A stretch of 64,000 nt of DNA from Flavobacterium psychrophilum (lineage in GTDB: Bacteria; Bacteroidota; Bacteroidia; Flavobacteriales; Flavobacteriaceae), in the NCBI GenBank assembly GCA_001708385.1, contig CP012388.1, forward strand, positions 186,001 through 250,000, in the 5' to 3' direction. A program made the position numbers and the translations under genes. Positions 36,948 to 44,863 of this stretch are shown in pieces. The first letter of the stretch is position 1. The number at the start of each line of letters is the position of its first letter. The notes under the pieces were generated by a model that worked only from the letters and a program-made list of their open reading frames with translations, was not told where the DNA came from and searched no databases.

Positions 36948-38354
36948 TTATTTCTTTTCTCTGTTGTATCCTAAGATATCAAGTACTTCTTCAGCCTGTT
37001 GTTGTTCTGAAAATATTTCGGTTGCTAATATACCATTTTCATCCCTGTCTATCAAAATGTGTTTCGGCTGGGGGATAAGGCAGTGGTGAAGACCTCCGAA
37101 ACCACCAATAGTTTCCTGATAAGCACCTGTGTTGAAGAAACCAATATACAAAGGTTTTTCTTTATTGTACTTAGGCAGGTATATGGCGTTCATGTTTTGC
37201 TCCGAGTTATAGTAATCATCGCTGTCGCAGGTAAGGCCTCCAAGTAGTACTCTTTCGTACTGATCGTTCCAACGGTTAACAGCAAGCATGATGAAACGCT
37301 TGTTGATAGCCCAGGTGTCAGGTAGTGTTGTAATGAAAGATGAGTCGATCATATTCCATTTTTCTCTGTCATTCTGTTGTTTTTGGTAAAGGACCTGGTA
37401 GATTGCACCACCGCTTTCACCTACTGTAAACGATCCAAACTCTGTGAATATATTCGGCACCGGTACATCAGCGTCATCACATGCAATCTTGATCTGATTA
37501 AGGATCTCATCGATCATGTATTGATAATCGTATTCAAAAGCCAGTGAATTTTTGATAGGGAATCCACCACCAATATTAAGGCTGTCCAGGGAAGGGCATT
37601 CTTTTTTAAGGTTAACATATACCTTTAAACATTTTACAAGCTCATTCCAGTAATATGATGTATCACGTATACCGGTATTAATAAAGAAGTGAAGCATTTT
37701 TAGCTCTACTTTTTTATTCTCGTGAATTTGTTTTCTGTAAAAAGGAAGAATGTTTTTATAACCGATACCCAAACGAGATGTATAAAACTCAAATTTAGGT
37801 TCTTCTTCGGCAGCAATACGAATACCGATTTTAAACTTACCGTTTATCTGCTCCTGAAGCAGGTCCAGCTCTTCGTAGTTGTCAATAATAGGAATAGTCC
37901 TGTTATGACCTCCATTGATAAGCCTTGCTATGTTTTCTATATACTGGGCTCTTTTAAAGCCGTTGCATATTACATAAGTGTTCTTATTTATTTTGCCGTT
38001 AGCTAAAAGATTTTCAACGATGTTAACGTCAAAAGCGGCAGAAGTTTCAATATGTATATTGTTTTTAAAAGCCTCATTCATGATATATTCAAAGTGAGAG
38101 CTCTTCGTGCAATAGCAGTAATAATATTTACCGTCGTACTTGGTCTTTTCCATTGCATTCCTGAACCAGCCTTTGGCTTTACGGATATTATTGGAAATTT
38201 GAGGCAGGTAAGTAAACTTTAAAGGAGTACCATATTGCTCGACAAGTTTCATCAGGTCTATGTTGTGAAACTGAAGGTTGTCTTTGTTAAGAGTGAATTC
38301 TTCCTGAGGAAAGTAAAAAGTCTGGTTTATAAGGTCGAAATATTTTGTGTTCAT
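36948..38354 (-). CDS. speA: Arginine decarboxylase (PLP fold III) family protein
   Basis: A 468-residue PLP-dependent decarboxylase of the alanine-racemase fold. The PLP lysine is in KYYYCYCTKSSHFEYI. The phosphate-binding segment is LNIGGGFPIKNS, and the E/G-rich FTEFGSFTVGESGGAIYQVL and CDSDDYY (substrate Cys-Asp) are visible. Bacteroidota members are usually annotated as biosynthetic arginine decarboxylase. It is shorter than E. coli SpeA (658), which has an inserted domain. First gene of the operon with the DHS-like and acidic genes. No agmatinase is present in this window. Confidence 0.88.
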   Translation of the reverse strand: MNTKYFDLINQTFYFPQEEFTLNKDNLQFHNIDLMKLVEQYGTPLKFTYLPQISNNIRKAKGWFRNAMEKTKYDGKYYYCYCTKSSHFEYIMNEAFKNNIHIETSAAFDVNIVENLLANGKINKNTYVICNGFKRAQYIENIARLINGGHNRTIPIIDNYEELDLLQEQINGKFKIGIRIAAEEEPKFEFYTSRLGIGYKNILPFYRKQIHENKKVELKMLHFFINTGIRDTSYYWNELVKCLKVYVNLKKECPSLDSLNIGGGFPIKNSLAFEYDYQYMIDEILNQIKIACDDADVPVPNIFTEFGSFTVGESGGAIYQVLYQKQQNDREKWNMIDSSFITTLPDTWAINKRFIMLAVNRWNDQYERVLLGGLTCDSDDYYNSEQNMNAIYLPKYNKEKPLYIGFFNTGAYQETIGGFGGLHHCLIPQPKHILIDRDENGILATEIFSEQQQAEEVLDILGYNREKK

Positions 38355-38650
38355 TTGGAAAGTTAAATAAAAGATTATAAAAATAAGAGCATTTTCCTAA
38401 AATTATAATCTGATTTTCAAACCCTTATATTAGCATAGATTATTTGTAGCTTTTCTTTACAGGTATTTTCGTTATATATAACCGACATGTCTCCAAGTTT
38501 ACGCGGCGAAAAAACCGAACTATTTGCCTCTGCAAAAGCCCTGAATTTACTGATAGTCCCAAAAAGGGAAAACATGTTATGGTTCATTTTCATCTCGGCA
38601 AATGTAAAAAATATTACTTCGTATTTAAAAACAAATGTCTTAAAAAATTG
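38355..38650. other. Intergenic region, no gene recognised
   Basis: About 300 bases between the decarboxylase start and the aroB stop. A plus-strand reading frame of 55 codons (38487-38654) exists but overlaps aroB's stop and shows no family features. No clear promoter, hairpin or repeat. Confidence 0.5.
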
Positions 38651-39718
38651 TTAGTTTTGATAGTCGTCAAATCCATTGATAATCAGGTTGTTTTCTACGG
38701 TTTGGTTAATAACTGTTTTTCCTGTTCCGTCAAGCAGTACAAATTGAACCTCTCCTGACACATTTTTTTTATCGTGAACGAGTAATTTAATTATATTTTG
38801 AATATCCTCGGCAGTGAAATTAACCTTATCAAAAATGCCGTTTACCACCGTTTTTATTTCGTGGTATTCCTCAAGTGTTATCAGGTTTTTGTCTAAAGAA
38901 AAATAGGCTTCAATGATCATTCCTATCGCTATAGCTTCGCCATGTAATAAAGCTGTAGTATTTGGATTTTCAAGAAAGTAAGATTCAATAGCGTGGCCAA
39001 TAGTGTGTCCGAAATTTAACGCTTTTCGAATTCCTTTTTCTGTAGGGTCCTGTTCTACAATGTTTTTCTTTATAATTACCGATTGGTATATTAAAGATTC
39101 TAAATCATCAGTAGTAAGGCCGGATAAATTTGTGAACTGTTTCCAGTATTTGGCGTCAGCTATAAGTCCGTGTTTCAGCATTTCCGCTAAACCCGAACGC
39201 ATTTCATTTGCAGGAAGTGTTTCAAGAAAATTAGAGTCAATTAAAACGGCAGCCGGATTATTGATAACGCCGACCTGATTTTTTAGAACACCAAGGTCAA
39301 CCCCTGTTTTCCCGCCAACAGATGCATCAACCATTGCTAATAACGATGTTGGCACATTGATAAAGTCCATACCTCTCTTAAAAGTAGAAGCAGCAAAACC
39401 GCCAAGGTCTGTAACAACGCCACCCCCAACATTAATAACAACGCTCTTACGATCTGCACCAAGCTCAGTCAGCGTATGCCAAACCTGAATACACGTTTCT
39501 ATAGATTTATTGCTTTCGCCTGCTTCAATCTCTATAATCTCAATAGGAAGCTCTGTAACTACTTGTGAGAGAAATCCCGGAAGGCAATATTGTGAGGTAT
39601 TGGTGTCTGTAATTATAAATAAAGAAGAGTAATTTTCACGCACTAATATTTCCTGCAAATAAGTGTAGCAGTTGTCATTAAAATATATAGAATAGCCTGT
39701 GGTGTTAAGTGTCTCCAT
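38651..39718 (-). CDS. aroB: 3-dehydroquinate synthase
   Basis: Second enzyme of the shikimate pathway, converting DAHP to 3-dehydroquinate with NAD+ and a divalent metal. The 355-residue length is standard. Motifs: VVINVGGGVVTDLGGFAASTFKRGMDFINVPTSLLAMVDASVGGKTGVD, LRSGLAEMLKHGLI (EMRSGLAEMLKHG), and metal ligands in ALNFGHTIGHAIE and LLHGEAIAIGM. Cytoplasmic, single gene, divergent from proline dehydrogenase. Confidence 0.96.
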   Translation of the reverse strand: METLNTTGYSIYFNDNCYTYLQEILVRENYSSLFIITDTNTSQYCLPGFLSQVVTELPIEIIEIEAGESNKSIETCIQVWHTLTELGADRKSVVINVGGGVVTDLGGFAASTFKRGMDFINVPTSLLAMVDASVGGKTGVDLGVLKNQVGVINNPAAVLIDSNFLETLPANEMRSGLAEMLKHGLIADAKYWKQFTNLSGLTTDDLESLIYQSVIIKKNIVEQDPTEKGIRKALNFGHTIGHAIESYFLENPNTTALLHGEAIAIGMIIEAYFSLDKNLITLEEYHEIKTVVNGIFDKVNFTAEDIQNIIKLLVHDKKNVSGEVQFVLLDGTGKTVINQTVENNLIINGFDDYQN

Positions 39719-39781
39719 GTTTTTGTATTAAAGAAAAAGCAAAATAAGGTAATTAATACTATAAATTCTTGAACAGTATTT

Positions 39782-39789
39782 ATATTTGC
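39782..39789 (+). promoter_or_regulatory. -7 promoter element of the proline dehydrogenase gene
   Basis: TATATTTG followed by C, exact -7 consensus, 18 bases before the ATG at 39808. Confidence 0.6.
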
Positions 39790-39807
39790 ACAAATTTTTT
39801 ATAAACA

Positions 39808-40980
39808 ATGGAAAAAATCTTCAACAATACCGCCGATGCATTTGTATTAAAAAGTGACACCGAGCTGGATAGGGCCTATTTTCTTTTTAAACTTATAGCT
39901 TCACAGCCATTGGTGCGAATAGGTACTGCCGTAACCAATTTTGCATTGAAAGTGCACCTTCCTGTAGAAGGGCTTATAAGAGCTACGGTATTTGATCATT
40001 TTTGTGGTGGTACAACTGAGGAAGATTGTTTGCCGGTAGTAGATAAAATGTTTACAAAAGGCGTTTCATCTGTACTTGATTATTCGGTTGAAGCTAAAGA
40101 AGAGGAATCTGAATTTGATAAGGCTTTAGAAAAGACGCTAAAAACTATTGAGTTTGCTAAAGAAAGAAACGCTATTCCTTTCGCTGTATTCAAGCCAACA
40201 GGTTTTGGACGTTTTGACCTTTGGGTAAAGTTAGGTGAGGGAAAAACATTTAGTGTTGAAGAAGCTGACGAATGGAAGAGGGTAGTGGAACGTTTTGACC
40301 TTGTTTGTAAAACGGCTCATCAAAATGATGTTGCTCTTTTGATAGACGCCGAAGAAAGCTGGATGCAGGATGCTGCTGATGATCTTGTAGCCGATATGAT
40401 GCGCAAGTACAATAAAGAAAAGGCAATCGTTTACAATACATTACAGATGTACCGTTGGGATAGGCTTGATTATCTTAAAAAGCTACACGAGCAGGCGAAA
40501 GAAGAAGGTTTCTACATAGGGATGAAAATCGTTAGGGGAGCTTACATGGAAAAAGAAAATAAACGTGCCGAAGAAATGGGTTACGTTTCTCCAATATGTA
40601 TATCTAAGGAAGCTACAGACATCAATTATGACGATGCTATTAAATACATGATCGAGCATATAGATAAAATGGCAATCTTTGCCGGTACTCACAATGAAGA
40701 CAGTTCGTATAAGCTTATGAAGCTTATGGAGCAAAATGGTATATCGAAGAATGATGAACGTATATTTTTCGGTCAGTTATATGGTATGAGTGACAACATT
40801 AGTTTTAACCTGGCGGTTAATGGTTACCATGTTGCTAAATACCTACCGTTTGGGCCTGTAAGGGATGTCATGCCATACCTGATAAGAAGGGCAGAGGAGA
40901 ATACTTCTGTTGCGGGACAAACGAGCCGTGAGCTTAACCTTATAAGTGCTGAAAGGAAAAGACGTAAACTGAATGATTAG
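39808..40980 (+). CDS. Proline dehydrogenase
   Basis: FAD enzyme oxidising proline to pyrroline-5-carboxylate, membrane-associated. The 390-residue single-domain form shows the PRODH barrel: DYSVEAKEEE, IPFAVFKPTGFGRFDLWVKL, VALLIDAEESWMQDAADDL, the MKIVRGAYMEKENKRA segment (Arg-Gly-Ala-Tyr substrate motif), FAGTHNEDSSYKLM, and the C-terminal YLIRRAEENTSV (two Arg binding the proline carboxylate). The P5C dehydrogenase half found in PutA is absent and is not nearby. Confidence 0.94.
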   Translation: MEKIFNNTADAFVLKSDTELDRAYFLFKLIASQPLVRIGTAVTNFALKVHLPVEGLIRATVFDHFCGGTTEEDCLPVVDKMFTKGVSSVLDYSVEAKEEESEFDKALEKTLKTIEFAKERNAIPFAVFKPTGFGRFDLWVKLGEGKTFSVEEADEWKRVVERFDLVCKTAHQNDVALLIDAEESWMQDAADDLVADMMRKYNKEKAIVYNTLQMYRWDRLDYLKKLHEQAKEEGFYIGMKIVRGAYMEKENKRAEEMGYVSPICISKEATDINYDDAIKYMIEHIDKMAIFAGTHNEDSSYKLMKLMEQNGISKNDERIFFGQLYGMSDNISFNLAVNGYHVAKYLPFGPVRDVMPYLIRRAEENTSVAGQTSRELNLISAERKRRKLND

Positions 40981-41016
40981 TCGTCTTTTTAAATTAATTT
41001 AGAAAAAAAATAAAAA

Positions 41017-41391
41017 ATGAAGTTCGTACACAGGTTAGCATATTATCTTTTTGGTTTTTTAATAGGAGGATTGTTTTTACTTTTTGTATTTAAAAATAAG
41101 AAAACAGAATTCTGTTACATGCCAAACTGCAGGGTACTTAAAGATATTCGATCTAAAGGTATAACAGTATCTAAGGAGGCTCAGGCAACACTTAATGAAA
41201 AATGGGTGACTATGGATGATATCCAGAACACTCTAAAAAATGGAGATGTTGATTTTTCTAAAAGCAATAAGATAAATCCGGGAGGAGGAAAGATTTATAT
41301 AATTGAAGGCAGAACTCTTAAAAATCAGCCTATTGTGTTAGAGATAGTAAACAAAAGCGAAAGAGCTATCCTTAAGGATGTAAAAAAATAA
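41017..41391 (+). CDS. DUF4258 domain protein with N-terminal membrane anchor
   Basis: A 124-residue protein: one N-terminal transmembrane helix (LAYYLFGFLIGGLFLLFVF), a basic and Cys-containing linker FCYMPNCRVLKDIRSKGI, then a DUF4258-like domain (VTMDDIQNTLKNGDVDFSKSNKINPGGGKIYIIEGRTLKNQPIVLEIVNKSERAILKDVKK). DUF4258 is related to the BrnT/RelE-type toxin fold, but the membrane anchor argues against a toxin. Located between proline dehydrogenase and tRNA-Val, on the same strand. Confidence 0.8.
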   Translation: MKFVHRLAYYLFGFLIGGLFLLFVFKNKKTEFCYMPNCRVLKDIRSKGITVSKEAQATLNEKWVTMDDIQNTLKNGDVDFSKSNKINPGGGKIYIIEGRTLKNQPIVLEIVNKSERAILKDVKK

Positions 41392-41411
41392 TAAAATTTT
41401 TATAAAAATCC

Positions 41412-41441
41412 TTGCAAATACAAATAGTATGCGTATATTTG
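41412..41441 (+). promoter_or_regulatory. Promoter of tRNA-Val, ideal Bacteroidota consensus
   Basis: TTG (41412-41414), a 19-base spacer, and TATATTTG (41434-41441). This matches the consensus TTG-N19-TAnnTTTG exactly and lies 47 bases before the mature tRNA 5' end. Confidence 0.85.
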
Positions 41442-41488
41442 CACCCGTAATAACGAACTAATTAATAGTTAATAATTACAGCAAATAA

Positions 41489-41563
41489 GGGCGATTAGCT
41501 CAGTTGGTTCAGAGCATCTCGTTTACACCGAGAGGGTCGGGGGTTCGAATCCCTCATCGCCCA
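41489..41563 (+). tRNA. tRNA-Val (anticodon TAC)
   Basis: Acceptor GGGCGAT pairs with ATCGCCC; the D arm contains TAGCTCAGTTGGTTCAGAGC; the anticodon stem TCTCG/CGAGA encloses loop TTTACAC with anticodon TAC; the T arm is GGGGGTTCGAATCCCTC. The discriminator A at 41563 is followed by CA, so the CCA end is not encoded and must be added, in line with the rnz gene in this window. Confidence 0.97.
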
Positions 41564-41574
41564 CAGAAGACAAA

Positions 41575-41606
41575 CAACGCCATTGGAAGACAATGGCGTT
41601 ATTTAT
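41575..41606 (+). terminator. Terminator of tRNA-Val
   Basis: AACGCCATTG pairs perfectly with CAATGGCGTT around GAAGA, followed by ATTTATAT. A diverged copy of this whole stretch lies at 43997-44033. Confidence 0.75.
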
Positions 41607-41628
41607 ATATTTCCAGCACAGTTTTTTA

Positions 41629-43113
41629 CTACCTGTTATTTTCAATATCAATTAATTTCTTTCCCCTTTCCTCTAAATAGTGAACGAGTAATTTATCGTA
41701 AAGCTTATAACCTACATCAGAATTAGTAAAGATTGCTATTCCTTGGTTGGTTTTTGGTAACAGAAAGGTAAGGCATTGTGTTCCGTTATCTGATCCTCCA
41801 TGAGAGATTGCATATTCATCATTTCCCAAATTATATAATTCAAACCCTAGACCAAAGTATTTGTTATCCTTAGTCTTTACCTGCGGTCTTATCATTTCCT
41901 GATATACATCTTTACTTAGGTTTCCTCCTTTCAGAATACTAACAAGGAAATTTCCGTAGTCTGCAATTGTAGTGTGCAGGTCATCTGCGGCATTAATTGT
42001 TTGATTCTTTACAACACTGTAATGCTTTCCACTGCCATCATAACAAATAGCAAATCTTGATGTATAAAGCTTTTCGTTCCACAGATATGAAGTGTCGCCC
42101 ATATTCAGGGGGTGAAAAACAAACTCTTTTGCTAATTGTTCCAAGGTCTTTTTGAATTTTTTTTCCAATGCTTTACGCAAACACTCAAAGCCTTCACCTG
42201 AATATTGATATTTAGTTCCGGGTTCAAATTCAAATTTCAGCTTATTATCTTTATTCAAATATCTCCAATTTGAGAAGCCGGTTTGATGGCTTAAGATAAA
42301 TCTTGTAGTCAGCTTTTTATATCGTGGATCATTCTTAACATCTGGATCTGTCCAATAGTTGAAAATTGGCTCATCAAGTTTCCATTTCCCTAAGCTTACC
42401 AATTGCAAAGCTACCAGTGTCGTTATCGGTTTTGCGAGCGAAGCAACATTGAATACCGTATTATACGGTGCTGATACCCCTTCTTTAAGTTCACCGTATA
42501 CTTTAACCTGCTTTAGTTTCCCTCCTTCTATAATGCCGAGCCCCAGTGTTTTGACATTGTTTTGCTTCAACCAGTTTTCAATTTGGGCATCATTCTCAAA
42601 AGATAGCGATTGAGTATATTGCTTTGAGTAAGCATGATGGTCGTAGCTTGAAGAAATCGCCAATTTCCAGTTTCCATTTTCCAGTCGCCAAACGTTTGAA
42701 AATTTCGCAACGCCCGGTATGTTTTCCGTATTATCATAAAACAGGTGGATACCATTCTGAACTGCACCATATACAACTCCGTCTTTATACAGGGGATATA
42801 TTTCAGTACTTTCCTTTTGCAGGATTCTTTTCACTTGCCGTGATGCAGGATTCTTACATAACCCATTTTTTAAATCTCTTAGAAATCGCTGCTTGTTGGA
42901 GACCCCGTTTTTATCATGAAAGAAAACCAGATTATCACTTAGTAAATTTTCAAATTGCGCAATATCACAGGTATTGAACCCAATCGAAAACAGCAGGCTG
43001 TCTTTTTCTAAAATAGTCCTGTAAAGAGTATCAGAGTCCTCAAGTTGGGCGAAACAACCTTGTGAAAACAGTAATAGTGAAATAAATAAGATTTGGATGT
43101 TTTTTGCCATCAT
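41629..43113 (-). CDS. DUF4440-type domain fused to a class C beta-lactamase-like serine hydrolase
   Basis: A 494-residue exported protein: signal peptide (MMAKNIQILFISLLLFSQGCFA). Residues about 25-165 form an NTF2-like DUF4440 domain (FNTCDIAQFENLLSDNLVFFHDKNGVSNK...VWRLENGNWKLAISSSYDHH). From about residue 180 there is a serine-hydrolase domain with SLAK (VASLAKPITT), a YSG in place of YxN (YQYSGEGF), and HGG (ISHGGSDNG). Such proteins are usually esterases or D-aminopeptidases, not resistance enzymes. Located beside the XRE membrane regulator, in a small accessory-looking segment. Periplasmic or cell-surface. Confidence 0.85.
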   Translation of the reverse strand: MMAKNIQILFISLLLFSQGCFAQLEDSDTLYRTILEKDSLLFSIGFNTCDIAQFENLLSDNLVFFHDKNGVSNKQRFLRDLKNGLCKNPASRQVKRILQKESTEIYPLYKDGVVYGAVQNGIHLFYDNTENIPGVAKFSNVWRLENGNWKLAISSSYDHHAYSKQYTQSLSFENDAQIENWLKQNNVKTLGLGIIEGGKLKQVKVYGELKEGVSAPYNTVFNVASLAKPITTLVALQLVSLGKWKLDEPIFNYWTDPDVKNDPRYKKLTTRFILSHQTGFSNWRYLNKDNKLKFEFEPGTKYQYSGEGFECLRKALEKKFKKTLEQLAKEFVFHPLNMGDTSYLWNEKLYTSRFAICYDGSGKHYSVVKNQTINAADDLHTTIADYGNFLVSILKGGNLSKDVYQEMIRPQVKTKDNKYFGLGFELYNLGNDEYAISHGGSDNGTQCLTFLLPKTNQGIAIFTNSDVGYKLYDKLLVHYLEERGKKLIDIENNR

Positions 43114-43197
43114 TTAGTTTTTTGGCAAAGGTTAATATTGCTATATCTACTGCCAAAAAAATAGCACGCCAATAACCCGACAATCGCCCGACAGTTG

Positions 43198-43773
43198 TTA
43201 TATAATACTAAAATTCAACTTAAAGCGTAGTTTTTTATTTCGGTCTATTTCGGCGAGGTTTCGAACGATTAAAAACACGTTAGATAGCGCAATAGAAACA
43301 ATTAGTATAATTGTAAAGGAGCGGCCAAGTTTTAATAATATACCTACCATAAACACTATTGGAGCAAGGATAGTCCACAAAATCTGAAGTGAGATGATTT
43401 GTCTCAATAAAACATTATCTTGTTTAAATAAACGAGATAGTATAAATGGGACTATAATATTTAGCGGTGGCAGCACAACAAATAGAACCGACGACAGATT
43501 AATCAGTTTCATTTTTTGGTAATCTATATGGCTTGTTGATTCTTCTGTATCAACTGCAAGCGTAGTGGTGGTTATGGTTTCTGTCTTAATAGCTTTCGGC
43601 AGCAAATCATTTTCAGGAAGATGAAGTGCTTTAGCTAGTGCCTTGAGTGTATGCCCTTTTGGTGTTACCCCTGATTCTATTCTCTGTATTGTCCTGACAG
43701 AAACTCCTGAGCTTGCTGAAAGTTCTTCCTGTGTTAAATGCTGTTGCTCTCTTAGCTGCTTTAATTTTGACAT
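43198..43773 (-). CDS. XRE-family regulator fused to a membrane domain (DUF4870-like)
   Basis: A 191-residue protein with an N-terminal HTH_3 (residues about 3-60: LKQLREQQHLTQEELSASSGVSVRTIQRIESGVTPKGHTLKALAKALHL). A polar linker follows, then three hydrophobic segments from about residue 95 (LSSVLFVVLPPLNIIVPFIL, ISLQILWTILAPIVFMVGILL, IILIVSIALSNVFLIV). This HTH plus DUF4870-like arrangement is common in Bacteroidota; the signal is unknown. It lies 84 bases from the divergent-facing start of the serine hydrolase gene, transcribed the same way. Confidence 0.88.
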   Translation of the reverse strand: MSKLKQLREQQHLTQEELSASSGVSVRTIQRIESGVTPKGHTLKALAKALHLPENDLLPKAIKTETITTTTLAVDTEESTSHIDYQKMKLINLSSVLFVVLPPLNIIVPFILSRLFKQDNVLLRQIISLQILWTILAPIVFMVGILLKLGRSFTIILIVSIALSNVFLIVRNLAEIDRNKKLRFKLNFSII

Positions 43774-43833
43774 ATGTATTTAATACTGGCGACTGCTATC
43801 GTAATCAATTATTTTACAAGAGTATCATCCACG

Positions 43834-43841
43834 CAAATATA
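43834..43841 (-). promoter_or_regulatory. -7 promoter element of the XRE membrane regulator gene
   Basis: Minus-strand TATATTTG followed by C, exact -7 consensus, about 60 bases before the ATG at 43773. A TTG lies 24 bases upstream, slightly far for -33. Confidence 0.5.
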
Positions 43842-43996
43842 GGAAAGATAAATATATGTATAAACCAAACTTGATTGACTCCATTTGTCGATTAAGGATT
43901 GATCACGATTTTTTTTGAAGTACAGATAATTAGCAGCGTCATTAAAGTTAATGGAGAATGGTTAACTTAATTAATTTACTCCACTTGACAGTCCTT

Positions 43997-44033
43997 AGAA
44001 GACAAATAACGCTACTGGAGACAGTGGCGTTAT
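43997..44033 (+). repeat. Diverged copy of the tRNA-Val terminator region
   Basis: AGAAGACAAATAACGCTACTGG-AGACAGTGGCGTTATTT aligns with 41566-41605 (AGAAGACAAACAACGCC...) with about four substitutions and one indel. The paired change ATT/AAT to ACT/AGT keeps the stem, as expected for a conserved RNA hairpin. The copies are about 2.4 kb apart in the same orientation. Confidence 0.65.
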
Positions 44034-44122
44034 TTGTCTATATTTATGTTTATTTTAAAGTTTCAAAAAATGTCAAAACTGGTATCAAATGTTCGACTGC
44101 AGTCTCTGACATCCCACACAAA

Positions 44123-44159
44123 GACAAAAAAATCCATTGGAATCCAATGGATTTTTTTG
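44123..44159. terminator. Perfect 17-bp hairpin, bidirectional terminator
   Basis: ACAAAAAAATCCATTGG and its exact complement flank AAT, giving A and T runs on both outer sides. It can end transcription either way; no gene ends directly at it. Confidence 0.7.
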
Positions 44160-44311
44160 TTTATTTCCTAGTATCAATAAGGTAATATATTAGCGTATTA
44201 ATAATTCGGTGTTTTATAATAAATTTAACGTTACTCGATTAATACACAATTAATACGAATCACTACATTGCAACTATAAAAATGTTGAGTGTTCAATAAG
44301 TAATTTTTGTT

Positions 44312-44809
44312 ATGAAAACTGAAGATTTTCAAAAGAAAGTAAATTCGCGTGATGCAAATATCTCAAAAACAATTTTATTCAGTTCTATATTATTCGGGCT
44401 GTATGCTTTCTATCTTCTCATCGAAACTTTAGATTTCCTAGCATTACTTCATTCTAAAGAGCCAGATTATAGTCCAACGTATACTATTGTTCATGTTGCA
44501 TACATTATCGTAGAGATGATTGTTTGTATGGGGTTAGCTATATGGATTTATATAATATACTTATCTAATGTAAATAAGAATTTAGTATTAGGAATTATCT
44601 TTACAGCAATTGCATTTTTCCGAATTATAATGGTTTACTATCTTTATCACTATTCCGAGCCACAATATCATTTCGTTCCCTACATCTACAAATTGGCAAA
44701 TCCGCTAAGTAATCTTTTTAGGTTTTCTTTTATCTATTTACAAATATTTGCTGTTGCGGTATGTGCAATTAAATCCTTCAGAGCAAATAGAAATCGTACT
44801 CCAAATTAG
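44312..44809 (+). CDS. Four-helix membrane protein of unknown function
   Basis: A 165-residue inner-membrane protein with four hydrophobic segments: ILFSSILFGLYAFYLLI, AYIIVEMIVCMGLAIWIYIIYL, LVLGIIFTAIAFFRIIMVYYLY and LFRFSFIYLQIFAVAVCAI. It resembles DUF2975-like proteins in layout, but I cannot confirm the family. It is alone, between the gene-free stretch and the T9SS cargo gene. The N-terminus is charged (MKTEDFQKKVNSRDANISK), likely cytoplasmic. Confidence 0.7.
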   Translation: MKTEDFQKKVNSRDANISKTILFSSILFGLYAFYLLIETLDFLALLHSKEPDYSPTYTIVHVAYIIVEMIVCMGLAIWIYIIYLSNVNKNLVLGIIFTAIAFFRIIMVYYLYHYSEPQYHFVPYIYKLANPLSNLFRFSFIYLQIFAVAVCAIKSFRANRNRTPN

Positions 44810-44863
44810 GGATATCCAAATTTTACTGACTATAATAGAACTATATTTTTTATAGGTATAAAC

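Larger units (their letters stand above)
43842..44311. other. Gene-free stretch with repeat and hairpins
   Basis: This 470-base region has no convincing gene. It holds the diverged copy of the tRNA-Val terminator (43997-44033) and a perfect 17-bp hairpin (44123-44159). A 75-codon plus-strand frame covers both structures and is dismissed for that reason. Sequence 44090-44120 looks vaguely like a tRNA 3' end but cannot fold as one. Confidence 0.5.

Noticed and set aside
38487..38654. 55-codon plus-strand ORF between the decarboxylase and aroB
   Set aside because: It overlaps aroB's stop, has no promoter, and shows no domain; not convincing.
41629..43113. Beta-lactamase resistance gene
   Set aside because: The second active-site motif is YSG rather than YxN and there is an NTF2-like fusion; a non-resistance hydrolase is more likely.
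44085..44120. tRNA-like 3' end (GTTCGACT...CCCACA)
   Set aside because: The bases either side of the loop do not pair as a T arm, and there is no acceptor or anticodon arm upstream, so it is not a tRNA or a provable remnant.
43958..44185. 75-codon plus-strand reading frame in the gene-free stretch
   Set aside because: It runs through two hairpins, one of them a copy of a tRNA terminator, and its translation is an unstructured mixture, so it is a chance frame.
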